A stretch of 64,000 bases of DNA from Streptomyces rhizoryzae (GTDB lineage Bacteria > Actinomycetota > Actinomycetes > Streptomycetales > Streptomycetaceae), in the NCBI RefSeq assembly GCF_023155275.1, contig NZ_JALMUV010000002.1:186001-250000 (forward strand), written 5' to 3'. The position numbers and the translations under genes are program-made. Below the pieces are notes generated by a model. The model did no database searches. It had not been told where the DNA came from and saw nothing but the letters and a program-made list of their open reading frames with translations. Positions 8,359-18,351 of this stretch are shown here, piece after piece; position 1 is the first letter of the stretch; every line of letters starts with the position of its first letter.

Positions 8359-10131
8359 ATGCGGTTCGCGGTGGGGGAACGGGACTTCTTGCGGGACGGG
8401 CGGCCGGTGCGGCTGCTGTCGGGGGCGCTGCACTACTTCCGGGTGCACGAGGCGCAGTGGGGCCACCGGCTGGCGCTGCTGCGGGCGATGGGCCTGAACT
8501 GCGTGGAGACGTACGTGCCGTGGAATCTGCACGAGCCGCGTCCGGGCGGGTTCCGGGACGTGGCGGCGCTGGGCCGGTTCCTGGACGCGGTGGCCGCGGC
8601 CGGGCTGCTGGCGATCGTGCGGCCGGGCCCGTACATCTGCGCGGAGTGGGAGAACGGCGGGCTGCCGTGCTGGCTGACCGGTGCGCTGGGGCGGCGGGTG
8701 CGGACCGGGGACGCGGAGTTCCTGCGGGCGGTCGCCAACTGGTGGCGGGAGCTGCTGCCGCAGCTGACCGCGCGGCAGTGCGACCGGGGCGGCCCGGTGG
8801 TGCTGGTGCAGGTGGAGAACGAGTACGGGTCCTACGGCTCGGACACCGGGTACCTGCGCCAACTGGTCGAGTTGCTCAGGGGATTGGGCGTCACCGTGCC
8901 GCTGTGCACGTCGGACGGGCCGGAGGACCACATGCTGACCGGCGGCAGTGTGCCCGGGCTGCCGGCGACGGTGAACTTCGGGTCGGGGGCGCGGGAGGCG
9001 TTCGCGGTGCTGCGCCGGCACCGGCCGCGCGGGCCACTGATGTGCATGGAGTTCTGGTGCGGGCGGTTCGCGCACTGGGGCCGGGCGGCCGACCCCCGGC
9101 CGGCGGCGGACGCGGCACAGGCGCTGCGGGAGGTGCTGGAGTGCGGGGCGTCGGTGAACGTCTACATGGCGCACGGCGGGACGAGCTTCGGCGGCTGGGC
9201 GGGGGCCAATCGCGCCGGTGAACGGCATGACGGGCCGCTGCGGCCGGCGGTGACCTCGTACGACTACGGGGCGCCGGTGGACGAGCGGGGGCGGCCGACG
9301 GAGAAGTTCTGGCGGCTGCGGGAGGTGCTGGCCCCGTATGCCGAGGGGCCGCTGCCGGCGCCGCCGGATCCGGAGCCGGTGCTGGCGGCGCCGGCCGGGG
9401 TGGCGCTGTCGGGCTGGGCGCCGCCGGACGCGGTGCTGGCGGCGCTGGGCGGTCCGGAGGTGGCGGCCGCGGTGCCGCCGACGTTCGAGGAGCTGGGGGT
9501 GGACCGGGGGCTGGTCCGCTACCGGGTGGCGGTGCCCGGGCCGCGGCAGCCGTACGCGCTGCGGGTGGCGGGGCTGCGGGACCGGGCGGTGACGCTGGTG
9601 GACGGGGTGCCGGGGCCGGTGCTGGCGGAGGAGGACGCGGTGCTGGGGCCGGTGCCGGGGCCGGCCGTGGTGGAGCTGTGGGTGGAGTCGCTGGGCCGGG
9701 TCAACTACGGGCCCCGGCTGGGCGAGGCGAAGGGGATCACCGGCGGGGTGCTGCACGAGCGGCAGTATCTGCACGGGGTGTCGGCGCGGGGGCTGCGGCT
9801 GGACGCGCTGGACGGGGCGGCGGGGGCCGTGGCGGCCGGCGGCCTGGCGTCCGGTGCGCCGCGGCCGGGGGCCCGCGGGCTGCACCGGGGCACGGTGACC
9901 GTGCCGGCCGGCGGGGCGGGCGACGCCCTGCTGGAACTCCCCGGCTGGACGCGGGGGTTCGCGTGGGTGGGCGGTTTCCCGCTGGGGCGGTACTGGTCGG
10001 CCGGGCCGCAGCGGGCGCTGTACGTGCCGGGCCCGGTGCTGCGGGAGGGCGCGAACGAGGTGCTGCTGCTGGAGCTGGAGGGCCCCGCCGGGGGTGCCGG
10101 GGTGGCGGGGGCGCCGCGGCTGGTGCCGTGA
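8359..10131 (+). CDS. beta-galactosidase, glycoside hydrolase family 35
   Basis: 590 residues, a normal bacterial GH35 length. It cleaves terminal beta-galactose from glycans; several GH35 enzymes prefer beta-1,3 links. Seen: the N-terminal RLLSGALHYFR block, the acid/base Glu of the NE pair in VQVENEYGSYG (about residue 155), the nucleophile Glu in MCMEFWCGRF (about residue 231), and jelly-roll-like C-terminal beta domains. There is no signal peptide, so it should act in the cytoplasm on imported sugars. The ATG at 8359 follows GGGAGG by five bases. It diverges from the AraC regulator and converges on the secreted GH101 enzyme; the two activities fit in sequence on a Gal-beta-1,3-GalNAc disaccharide. 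Confidence 0.92.
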   Translation: MRFAVGERDFLRDGRPVRLLSGALHYFRVHEAQWGHRLALLRAMGLNCVETYVPWNLHEPRPGGFRDVAALGRFLDAVAAAGLLAIVRPGPYICAEWENGGLPCWLTGALGRRVRTGDAEFLRAVANWWRELLPQLTARQCDRGGPVVLVQVENEYGSYGSDTGYLRQLVELLRGLGVTVPLCTSDGPEDHMLTGGSVPGLPATVNFGSGAREAFAVLRRHRPRGPLMCMEFWCGRFAHWGRAADPRPAADAAQALREVLECGASVNVYMAHGGTSFGGWAGANRAGERHDGPLRPAVTSYDYGAPVDERGRPTEKFWRLREVLAPYAEGPLPAPPDPEPVLAAPAGVALSGWAPPDAVLAALGGPEVAAAVPPTFEELGVDRGLVRYRVAVPGPRQPYALRVAGLRDRAVTLVDGVPGPVLAEEDAVLGPVPGPAVVELWVESLGRVNYGPRLGEAKGITGGVLHERQYLHGVSARGLRLDALDGAAGAVAAGGLASGAPRPGARGLHRGTVTVPAGGAGDALLELPGWTRGFAWVGGFPLGRYWSAGPQRALYVPGPVLREGANEVLLLELEGPAGGAGVAGAPRLVP

Positions 10132-10142
10132 GGCGCCCCCGC
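10105..10142. terminator. hairpin spanning the beta-galactosidase stop
   Basis: GCGGGGGCGCC (10105-10115) and GGCGCCCCCGC (10132-10142) are perfect 11-base arms that flank the TGA of the GH35 gene. It also lies just past the convergent GH101 stop, so it can end both transcripts. Confidence 0.6.
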
Positions 10143-10149
10143 CGCGGGC

Positions 10150-13100
10150 TCACACCTCGGTGACCCGGAAGCCGTCGAGGACGAATTCCGCGGTGCCGTC
10201 GCCGCCGGTCTTGCGCAGGCCCACCCACGCCTCACCGGTGGCGGGGGCGGTGAACTCGTAGGCGAGGGTGACCGGCCGGGTGGCCGCGGGCAGCGGCTGC
10301 CGGGAGAGTTCGCGGGGCGCGGGGTCGTCGGCCGCGGTGACCCAGGCGTACTGGCCGGCCTTCTCGTTCTGGTAGCGGAAGCTGACCCGGTAGCGGCGGC
10401 CGGGCCGGAAGCGGACGGTGTGCGGGACGGTGCGGTAGACCAGCCCGGTGTTCTCGCCGCGGGACTTCAGGGACTGGCCGCCGTCGATGACGTCGTCGAT
10501 GGCCTTGCCGTTCCAGCCGCGCTGGGTGTAGGGCGCGTGCCGCTGGGCGAGGTGGGTGCGCGGGTCGGTGCTGCCGCCGGCGTCGCCCTTGACGAACGGC
10601 CCCCAGCCCTGCGGGACGTGCTCGAAGTCCTCGTCGACGAGGGTGCCGGGTGCGGTGGCGGGGCGCGGGGCGGGCACCACCCGGACGTTGTCGAAGCGGA
10701 CCCGCGCGGTGCCGGCGGCGGCGGTGAGCGCGAGGGTGACCGGGCCGCCGCCCTCGGGGACGGTGAAGCGGGTGGTCATCCGCTGGAAGCGGGTGCCGGT
10801 CTTGCGGTCGGCGGCGACGTGGTTGGCGGCGGTGGAGGTCTCGGTCCAGTTGGCGGCGGTGACGCCGTCGGCGGTGCGGACCTCCAGCGCGGCCCGGCGC
10901 CGCTCCCCCGCCGTGGCGCCGACCTCGACCTGGACGGAGGCGGCGTAGTCGCCGGGGGCGAGCCGGGCCAGGCGCTGGGCGACGGTGGCGGCCGGGCCGG
11001 CGCCGATGACGAGTTCGTGGTCGCCGCGGTCGTCGGTGCGGACCGCGGCGGGGCCGGTGACCTGCCAGGCGTCGAGGTTCCCGGCGTGGAAGCCGGGGTC
11101 GGACAGCGGGGTGCCCTCGCCCCAGCGGGGGTCGGGCTGCGGCGGGGCGGGGCTGCGGTAGACGGCGTAGGCGGTGCCGGGGCGGGCGGACAGGGTGATC
11201 CGGCCGCCGGTGACCGGGACGCGGGTGGCGTCGGCGCGGCCCTGGTCGGTGAGGCGGTAGACGTGGACGGCGGGGGCGGCCGCCCAGCCGCGCGGCAGCT
11301 GCCAGGTGCTGGTGCCGCCGTGCGGGTTGTAGTGGTAGAGCTTGGCGGGGTCGGTGGCCTCGCGCGGCTCCCACGGCAGCAGGTAGGTGCCGCCGTCGTA
11401 GACGAGGCGGCCGTCGGTGGTGATGCGGCGGGTGCCGCCGGTGTCGGTGACGGTGGTGCGGGTGGGGCCCTCGAAGGTGATCTCGTGGGTGTCCCAGGTG
11501 CGGATCGGGTACGCCTGGAGGTATTTGGCGGGCAGCGCGTCGTTCCAGACGACGGCGAGGAAGGCGTACCAGTCGTTCTTGCCGGTCCAGCCCTCGAAGT
11601 TGCCCATCCGCGGGGCGCCGAGGAGGGTGGGCCACTTGTCGGCGAAGACGTCCTTCTGGTGGTTGCGGACGAAGCGGATGAGCCGGGAGTTGATGCCGCG
11701 GGAGGTGTCGGGCCCGTAGTCGGTCTCGTTGGCCCAGTGGGACCACAGGGCGGAGCGTTCCAGGCCGTGGCCCCATTCGGTGGCGATCTGCCAGCCCTGG
11801 TCGCGCAGGTGGCGCTGGAGCCGGTCGGAGTTCCAGCCGGACTCGCGGAAGACGTCGAGGTAGACGGTGGTCAGGGCGGGGTCGGTCTCGGCGCGGAGCT
11901 GGGCGAAGCGGGCCGCGATGCGGCCGGAGAGCAGGTCGCGGCGGGCGTCGATGCGGTAGGACTGGTCGAGCCAGTCCCACTGCTGGTCGTCCTTGTTGAC
12001 GAGCTCTTCGGAGAAGGCGTGGGCGACCGGGTAGGACTCGGTGGCGTTGACGTGGACGGCGAAGTCGCTGTGCCACCGCTTCCCGGCGCGCAGCAGGGTG
12101 TTGAGGTCGGCCAGGCCGCCGGCGCGCTGGTTGTAGTTGCCGCCGTAGTCGGGGTGGGCGGAGTCGTGGCCCTCGGACTGGTAGCCCTTGAGCAGCGTGA
12201 ACTGGCGCAGGCCGTCGGTGGCCAGCGCGATCCGCTTGACGTTGTCGAGGGTGGCCAGGAACGGGTTGGTGGCCTGGCTGGCGAAGTTGAAGGGGATGTG
12301 CGGGACGACCCGCAGGTGCTGTTCGGCGGCGCCGGGCGGGTCGGTCATGATCTCGCGGAGGGCGATGGCGGCGTCCTGCCAGTCGGCGCGGCCGTCGCCG
12401 TTGCGGTCGCCGGTGACGATGACGGTGGCGTACGGCAGGGGCTCGGTGTCGGCGGCGGGTGCGCCGGCCGCGCGTACGGTCCACTGGCCGGGGGTGAGCC
12501 GGGCCTCGATCCAGCCGTCGCCCCGTACGGTCTGCCGCCACAGCCGCCCGTTCTCCCAGGTGGTGGGCCCGCTGGGGTGGTCGTAGCAGGTGTTGGCCTC
12601 CACCGCGGCGGCGAGCTTGCCGGTGGCGACGACGGCGTAGGCGCAGCCGGTGGGGGCGGCCTCCACCGGGGTGTCGGGGGTGACCTGGACGAGGGTGTCG
12701 CCGCTGCCGGCCTTGTCGAGCTGGAGGCGGGCGGCGAGCAGGTGGGCGCCGGGCTGGTCGCTGCGGACGGCGAGCAGCGCCAGGCCGGGGATCTCCAGGG
12801 TGCCGACGCGCAGCGCGGGGGTGTCGGCCAGGCCGGTGACGCGCCAGCTGACCTGGCGGCCCCGGACGGCGATGCGGACGGTGAGGGTGGTGCCGCCGGT
12901 GAAGGCGAGGGTGTAGTCGGCGCGGTCCGCGCGGGCCCGGTGGGTGACGCGGGGGGTGTACGCGGTCCCGTCGATCAGGACCTCGGTGACGGGGGTGCCC
13001 CGGCCGTACAGGACGTCCCCGGTGGCGCGGTCGGTGTAGGAGACGATGCGGGGGAAGGCGGGGTCCACGCGGACCGCCAGCTCCGCCGACCGCAGGATCG

Positions 13101-13221
13101 TTTCCGCGCTCCGGGGCGCGGCGGCCGCGGCGCGGGTGGCCGGCGGCAGCGCGCCGGCCACCCCGGCGAGCGCGGTGGCGGTGACCAGCTGTCTGCGGCT
13201 GGGTCCGGGCTGTGCGTTCAC
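10150..13221 (-). CDS. secreted endo-alpha-N-acetylgalactosaminidase, glycoside hydrolase family 101
   Basis: 1023 residues from a GTG at 13221 with AGGAGG seven bases upstream. It removes the Gal-beta-1,3-GalNAc disaccharide from Ser/Thr of mucin-type O-glycoproteins outside the cell. A Tat signal with SRRQL at residues 8-12 and an AAAAAPR cleavage region comes first. A galactose-mutarotase-like beta domain (about 40-260) precedes the GH101 barrel (about 270-600), which shows YGGNYNQRAGG, HVNATESYP, YLDVFRESGW with the probable nucleophile Asp456, and TEWGHGLERSALW with the probable acid/base Glu482. Jelly-roll, carbohydrate-binding-type domains fill the C-terminus (about 740-1023). Catalytic residue assignment is by motif, not alignment. 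The EF-hand-like DRNGDGRADW near 290-300 may bind calcium. Confidence 0.88.
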   Translation of the reverse strand: MNAQPGPSRRQLVTATALAGVAGALPPATRAAAAAPRSAETILRSAELAVRVDPAFPRIVSYTDRATGDVLYGRGTPVTEVLIDGTAYTPRVTHRARADRADYTLAFTGGTTLTVRIAVRGRQVSWRVTGLADTPALRVGTLEIPGLALLAVRSDQPGAHLLAARLQLDKAGSGDTLVQVTPDTPVEAAPTGCAYAVVATGKLAAAVEANTCYDHPSGPTTWENGRLWRQTVRGDGWIEARLTPGQWTVRAAGAPAADTEPLPYATVIVTGDRNGDGRADWQDAAIALREIMTDPPGAAEQHLRVVPHIPFNFASQATNPFLATLDNVKRIALATDGLRQFTLLKGYQSEGHDSAHPDYGGNYNQRAGGLADLNTLLRAGKRWHSDFAVHVNATESYPVAHAFSEELVNKDDQQWDWLDQSYRIDARRDLLSGRIAARFAQLRAETDPALTTVYLDVFRESGWNSDRLQRHLRDQGWQIATEWGHGLERSALWSHWANETDYGPDTSRGINSRLIRFVRNHQKDVFADKWPTLLGAPRMGNFEGWTGKNDWYAFLAVVWNDALPAKYLQAYPIRTWDTHEITFEGPTRTTVTDTGGTRRITTDGRLVYDGGTYLLPWEPREATDPAKLYHYNPHGGTSTWQLPRGWAAAPAVHVYRLTDQGRADATRVPVTGGRITLSARPGTAYAVYRSPAPPQPDPRWGEGTPLSDPGFHAGNLDAWQVTGPAAVRTDDRGDHELVIGAGPAATVAQRLARLAPGDYAASVQVEVGATAGERRRAALEVRTADGVTAANWTETSTAANHVAADRKTGTRFQRMTTRFTVPEGGGPVTLALTAAAGTARVRFDNVRVVPAPRPATAPGTLVDEDFEHVPQGWGPFVKGDAGGSTDPRTHLAQRHAPYTQRGWNGKAIDDVIDGGQSLKSRGENTGLVYRTVPHTVRFRPGRRYRVSFRYQNEKAGQYAWVTAADDPAPRELSRQPLPAATRPVTLAYEFTAPATGEAWVGLRKTGGDGTAEFVLDGFRVTEV

Positions 13222-13327
13222 GCGCGTCCTCCTGGCTCGCACTTCGGTCCGACGCGGGCCAGCCTGCGCCGCGGGCACCGGGTGGGCCCATGGACTGAGG
13301 GGCGGGAGGTGTTGGACAGAAGTGGGC

Positions 13328-13360
13328 GCGGCGGGCCCCCGGTCGATCGGGGCCCGCCGC
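13328..13360 (-). terminator. hairpin downstream of the trypsin gene
   Basis: GCGGCGGGCCCC (13328-13339) pairs perfectly with GGGGCCCGCCGC (13349-13360) around a 9-base loop, 15 bases beyond the stop of the trypsin gene. Confidence 0.65.
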
Positions 13361-13375
13361 CGGCGGTGTGCGCGG

Positions 13376-14215
<840 letters not shown>

Positions 14216-14450
14216 TCATGTCAGGCCCATGCCAATACCGGCGCGGGGCAGGGCCGCCGTGGGAACCGCGTGACCGACGGCAGCACACCGCACAGCGGCC
14301 GGGCGTCAGGCAATGAACCCGTAAAGCGCCCTGCGATTATGTGGACCGGGGGAACAGAGTGACAAGGGTCAACATCCGGCCAACTCCCGTACCCCTTACG
14401 CCCCGTACGTCCCGTCCCGCTCCCGCCCGCAGCGGCCGTAGAGTGGCCGG

Positions 14451-15353
14451 ATGACCAGCGGCGGCAGCGGCATCGCGCACGGCTTCCCCCACCTCGGCAC
14501 GGTCCGCGCGGCCCTCACGGCGCTCTTCCGGCGCCTCTCCTACGACACCGTCAGCACCTTCCCCACCAGCGTGCTCCCGGTGGACGTGGCGTTCGACGAC
14601 ACCGAGGACCTGCACCTGGGCGCGCAGCGGGTGGCCCGCGCCCTGGTCCGCCAGCTGCGCCTGCCGGACGCCCGGATCGTGATCACCTTCCGCGAGATGG
14701 AACACGCCGCCACCGTCGAACTGACCGCGGGCCCCGAGTACTTCGTCGAGCTCAACGACCGCTTCCGGCGGCACCGCAAGGACATCGGCGCGGCCCTCGC
14801 CCACGAGGTGACCCACGTCTGGCTGCACCGGCTGGACCTGTCCTTCCCGGCCACCGGCGACAACGAGATCCTCACCGACACCGCCGCCGCCTACCTCGGC
14901 GCCGGCTGGCTGCTGCTGGACGCCTACCGCGAACACGGCCCGTTCTCGCAGAAGCTGGGCTACCTCACCCCCGAGGAGTTCGGCTACGTCCTCGCCAAGC
15001 GGGCCGCGTTCTTCGCCGAGGACCCCGCACCGTGGTTCACCAGCCCGCAGGCGTACGACGCGTACACCGCCGGACGGGACCGGGCCCGCCGGGACGAGCG
15101 CCGGCCCCCGCTGGCCGGCGCCGGCTGGACCGCCCGGCTCCGCTACGCCCGGGACCGCCGCGCGGCCCAGGACCCGCACCGCACCACGCCGTCGGCCGCC
15201 CCCGGCGACGACGGCTACGCCTTCGAGCCCGGCACACCGCCGCGGGTGTCCTTCCCCTGCCCGGTCTGCTGCGCCCGGATCCGCGTCCCGGTCCGCGGCC
15301 GCCTCCGGGCCCGCTGCGGCCTGTGCCGGACCGTCCTGGACTGCGACACCTGA
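14451..15353 (+). CDS. zinc peptidase-like protein with C-terminal zinc ribbon
   Basis: 300 residues. A gluzincin-type motif HEVTH lies near residue 119, with a possible third ligand in the ILTDTAAAY region about 22 residues on. The C-terminal 35 residues hold two CxxC pairs (CPVC and CGLC), a zinc ribbon set apart by a charged, proline-rich linker. There is no signal or membrane segment, so it should be cytoplasmic. Function is unknown; a peptidase is plausible but unproved, and the ribbon suggests a nucleic-acid or protein partner. The start codon follows TAGAGT by six bases, the leaderless arrangement. It diverges from the trypsin gene. Confidence 0.8.
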   Translation: MTSGGSGIAHGFPHLGTVRAALTALFRRLSYDTVSTFPTSVLPVDVAFDDTEDLHLGAQRVARALVRQLRLPDARIVITFREMEHAATVELTAGPEYFVELNDRFRRHRKDIGAALAHEVTHVWLHRLDLSFPATGDNEILTDTAAAYLGAGWLLLDAYREHGPFSQKLGYLTPEEFGYVLAKRAAFFAEDPAPWFTSPQAYDAYTAGRDRARRDERRPPLAGAGWTARLRYARDRRAAQDPHRTTPSAAPGDDGYAFEPGTPPRVSFPCPVCCARIRVPVRGRLRARCGLCRTVLDCDT

Positions 15354-15483
15354 GGCGGGCGGGGGGACGGCGGGCGGCAGGTGGCGGCGGCCTGCGACTG
15401 CCTGACGTGGCGTCAGATGACGGTCCCGCCCCACCCGCACCGCCCGGCCCGCCCCGGCATCCCTCCGCCTCCCCCTCCGCCCC

Positions 15484-16179
15484 TCAGATCCACCCCTCCA
15501 GGCCCGCCAGGAAGCCCGGCAGGTCGTCCCGGTGGATGGTGTGGCCGGCGCCCGCCACCGTGCGCACCTCGAAGCCGCGGCCGGTCAGCTCCTTCGCCGC
15601 CTCCCGGGTGAACAGGAACCCCTCCCCCGCGATCTGCACCAGCGACGGCACCACCGGCCGCTCCGGCGTCCGGTCGCGCAGGTGGCCGCCCGACAGGGCC
15701 AGCGCGGTCGCGGTGTCCCAGTCGGCCAGGGTGGCCAGTTCGACCTCCACGTCGGCGTCGTCCCAGCGCGGGTTGAAGGCCCGGATCCGGGCCCGGTCGG
15801 CGTTCTTGAACGTCACGAACACCGCCGGATCGACCGGCTGGCCCACCCCCGCCAGCGACCACGCCGGATCGCAGTAGACCGCCCGCCGCGGCCGCAGCCG
15901 CTCCACCGCCAGGGACAGCGCCAGCCCGCCCAGCGAGTGCCCGAGCACGACCTCGGCGCCGGGCGGCAGGGTGTCCACCAGGTCGTCGGCGAAGAGTTCG
16001 GGGCCGTAGTCGCCGCGCGGGCTGCGGCCGTGGCCGCGCAGGTCCACGGCGAGCACGCGGTACCCGCGCGCGGCGAGGGCCGGGCCGACCCGGTGCCAGG
16101 TGCGGTGGTCGGACATGATCCCGTGGATCAGCACCGCGATCCGGTCGCCGGTGCCCCACTCGTGGGTGTGCAGCTGCAT
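15484..16179 (-). CDS. alpha/beta-fold hydrolase
   Basis: 231 residues. The oxyanion block HGIMSDHRTWHRVG, nucleophile elbow GHSLGG and a C-terminal His in GAGHTIHRDD give a complete hydrolase triad. The substrate is unknown (ester, epoxide or dienelactone type cannot be told apart). The ATG at 16179 follows GAGAGGGACGGT; an upstream start would add 12 residues and lacks support. It diverges from a LacI-family gene with a perfect palindrome between them, so it is probably the target of that repressor. Confidence 0.88.
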   Translation of the reverse strand: MQLHTHEWGTGDRIAVLIHGIMSDHRTWHRVGPALAARGYRVLAVDLRGHGRSPRGDYGPELFADDLVDTLPPGAEVVLGHSLGGLALSLAVERLRPRRAVYCDPAWSLAGVGQPVDPAVFVTFKNADRARIRAFNPRWDDADVEVELATLADWDTATALALSGGHLRDRTPERPVVPSLVQIAGEGFLFTREAAKELTGRGFEVRTVAGAGHTIHRDDLPGFLAGLEGWI

Positions 16180-16254
16180 ACCGTCCCTCTCTCCCGCTGG
16201 TCTCCCCGCGCGCACCGGGGTCCGGGGCCGCCGGGCGCGGCCGCACGGCCGACG

Positions 16255-16266
16255 TTACACGTGTAA
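16255..16266. promoter_or_regulatory. perfect palindrome, candidate LacI-family operator
   Basis: TTACACGTGTAA is a perfect 12-base palindrome in the gap between the hydrolase and the LacI-type regulator, about 75 bases from each start codon. LacI-family proteins bind short palindromes with a central CG, which fits. Assignment to the neighbour regulator is inference. Confidence 0.65.
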
Positions 16267-16336
16267 GTTGCCCGGTGGGCGCAAGCGGTGCCGCGGACCG
16301 CCGCGGCGCCCGCCCTGTGCGAGGATGCCCACCACC

Positions 16337-17380
16337 ATGACCGACCCCGCCGGCCCCGTGCCGCTCCCAACGCCGCCGACCAGCGCGGCCGTTGCCCGTC
16401 GCGCCGGGGTCTCCCGCGCCACCGTCTCGTACGTGCTGAACGGGCAGGCCGCCGGGCGCGTCGCGGCCCGCACCCAGGCCCGGGTCCGGGCCGCCGCCGA
16501 GGAGCTGGGGTACGTACCGCACGCGGCGGCGCGCAGTCTGCGGGCCGGGCGGGGGCGGATCGTGCTGCTGGCGGCGCCGGCCGACACCGTGCCCGCCTTC
16601 GGGCCGCTGTTCACCGCCTTCCTGGCCGGTTTCCAGAGCGCGCTGCACCGGCTCGGGTACACCGGGGTGCTGCACGGCGCGCCCGCGCAGTCCCCGCAGG
16701 CCGCCGCGCGGGCCTGGGCCGAGCTGCGGCCGGCCGCCGTGCTGGCGCTGCACGGGCCGGCGCTGGACGCCGCGGCCGTCGCGCTGCTGAAGCGGTCCGG
16801 CACCGCGGCGGTGCTCACCGCGGGTCCGCAGGCGCCGCCCGGTGCCCACACCCTGCTGCTGGACGACCGGGAGGCCGGTCTGCGGGCGGGGGCGCACCTC
16901 CTGGCCGCCGGCCGCCGCCGGATCGGCGTGGTGCGGCCCGCCGAACCGGGCCTGGCCGCCTTCGCCGCCCCGCGGCTGGCGGGCGTGCGGGAGGCGGCCG
17001 CGGCCCGTCCCGGCGCCGCGGTCCGCCCGCTGGACCTGGCGCTGACCGAGGAGTCCGCGGCCGGACTGGCCGCCCGCTGGCCGGCGCTCGGTCTGGACGC
17101 GGTGTTCGCCTACAACGACGAGTACGCGATGCTCCTGATGCGCGCGCTCCAGGACGCCGGCCACCCGGTCGGCCCCGGCGCCGGGGAGACCGCGGTGGTC
17201 GGCGCGGACGATCTGCTGCCGGGCCGCCTGGTGCGGCCCCGGCTGACCACCGTCCGCCCCGAGCTCATCCCCCCGGAAGGGGTCGCCCGCCTGGTCGACG
17301 CCCTCATCCGCGACCCGGGCGCCACCCCGGCCGTCCACCGGCTGGGCACCTTCCGCGTGGTACCCCGCGAGTCGGCCTGA
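16337..17380 (+). CDS. LacI-family transcriptional regulator
   Basis: 347 residues. The N-terminal helix-turn-helix (about 15-40) reads SAAVARRAGVSRATVSYVLN, followed by the hinge helix AARSLRAGR. A periplasmic-binding-protein-like sensor domain (about 65-345) contains the family block AVFAYNDEYAMLLMRALQDAG and the C-terminal RPRLTTVRPE. The effector is not predictable, though the family usually senses sugars or nucleosides. Two ATGs are possible, at 16325 and 16337; the second has GAGG 12 bases upstream, neither is strong. It diverges from the alpha/beta hydrolase and likely represses it and itself through the palindrome between them. Confidence 0.9.
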   Translation: MTDPAGPVPLPTPPTSAAVARRAGVSRATVSYVLNGQAAGRVAARTQARVRAAAEELGYVPHAAARSLRAGRGRIVLLAAPADTVPAFGPLFTAFLAGFQSALHRLGYTGVLHGAPAQSPQAAARAWAELRPAAVLALHGPALDAAAVALLKRSGTAAVLTAGPQAPPGAHTLLLDDREAGLRAGAHLLAAGRRRIGVVRPAEPGLAAFAAPRLAGVREAAAARPGAAVRPLDLALTEESAAGLAARWPALGLDAVFAYNDEYAMLLMRALQDAGHPVGPGAGETAVVGADDLLPGRLVRPRLTTVRPELIPPEGVARLVDALIRDPGATPAVHRLGTFRVVPRESA

Positions 17381-17431
17381 CGCTCCGTCACCCCAGCACT
17401 GCGCGGGCGCCGTTGACGGAACCTGCCGTCC

Positions 17432-18166
17432 TCACAGCCAGTCCGTCTCCGGGGTGGCCGCCGCCAGGACGGCGCGGGCGCCGGTGCGGAGCGGCCCGCC
17501 GTGCGGGACGCAGACCGTGTCGAGGCCGTCGAGGGCGGCCAGCCGCCGGAAGGAGGCGAGGGCCGCCGCGCGGTCGACGTTGAAGGGGCCGAGGACGGCG
17601 CGGGTGCCGGCGGGGTCGGTGCCGATGATGTCGCCGGGGAACAGCAGCCGGCTCTCGGGGAGGTGCAGGGCGATCCCGCCCGGGGTGTGGCCGGGGACGT
17701 GCAGCACCCGGACGGGCCCGGGCCAGCCGTCGAGGGTGTCGCCGTCGTGGAGTGCGGTGTCCACCGCGAGGTGGCGCAGCGGGGGCGCCCCGGCCCCGGC
17801 GAAACCGGCCGTGAGGCTGTCGTGCAGGGCCTGTTCGGCGGGGGTGCGGCAGGGCTCCGGTTCCGGCCGGGCGCCGGTGATGTAGGGGACGTCCGGGGCA
17901 CCGGCCAGGACCTGGGCGCCGGTGGCGGCGACCAGGTCGGCGGCCGATCCCATGTGGTCGAGGTGGCAGTGGGTGAGCACGATCTGCCGCAGCGCGCCGG
18001 GGCGGGCGCCGAGCGCGGCCAGCGCGCCGAGGATCGCGGGGGCCGAACCGGGCAGACCGGTGTCGACGGCGGCGAAGCCGCCGCCGGGCAGTGCGACGAG
18101 GTACACGTGGCCGACGGGGAACGGGACCTGCCAGACGTGCGGGGCGATCGGGGTGAGTGCGTCCAT
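17432..18166 (-). CDS. metallo-beta-lactamase-fold hydrolase
   Basis: 244 residues. The zinc motif THCHLDHMGS (HxHxDH) lies near residue 75, and further ligands are seen in PGHTPGG, GDIIG and VPHGG. This pattern is that of glyoxalase-II or lactonase-like hydrolases rather than true beta-lactamases; there is no signal peptide. A natural substrate cannot be named. The ATG at 18166 is preceded by TACCGT with a seven-base gap, typical of a leaderless transcript. It diverges from a lipoprotein gene and converges on the LacI-type gene. Confidence 0.88.
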   Translation of the reverse strand: MDALTPIAPHVWQVPFPVGHVYLVALPGGGFAAVDTGLPGSAPAILGALAALGARPGALRQIVLTHCHLDHMGSAADLVAATGAQVLAGAPDVPYITGARPEPEPCRTPAEQALHDSLTAGFAGAGAPPLRHLAVDTALHDGDTLDGWPGPVRVLHVPGHTPGGIALHLPESRLLFPGDIIGTDPAGTRAVLGPFNVDRAAALASFRRLAALDGLDTVCVPHGGPLRTGARAVLAAATPETDWL

Positions 18167-18351
18167 GGCCCGGACGGTAGCCGCGGACGGGGCGGCCGGC
18201 CGGTGCGTTGTGCCGTGGGCGGATTGCGCGGGGGGCGTAACTCCCGTCCGGCGGCGGCCCGGTGGCGCACCCGCCGCCCCGCAAGCCACCGCCCCGGAAC
18301 CCGTCTCGCCGGTGCCGCGTCCCATCCCCGACCGACCCGAGGAGGCATGTC

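Noticed and set aside
4650..9221. Very long plus-strand open frame opposite pepN and the AraC gene (over 1500 codons)
   Set aside because: It is the antisense of well-supported genes; the composition is Gly/Val/Glu/Ala only, a product of the third-position G/C bias, with no domain.
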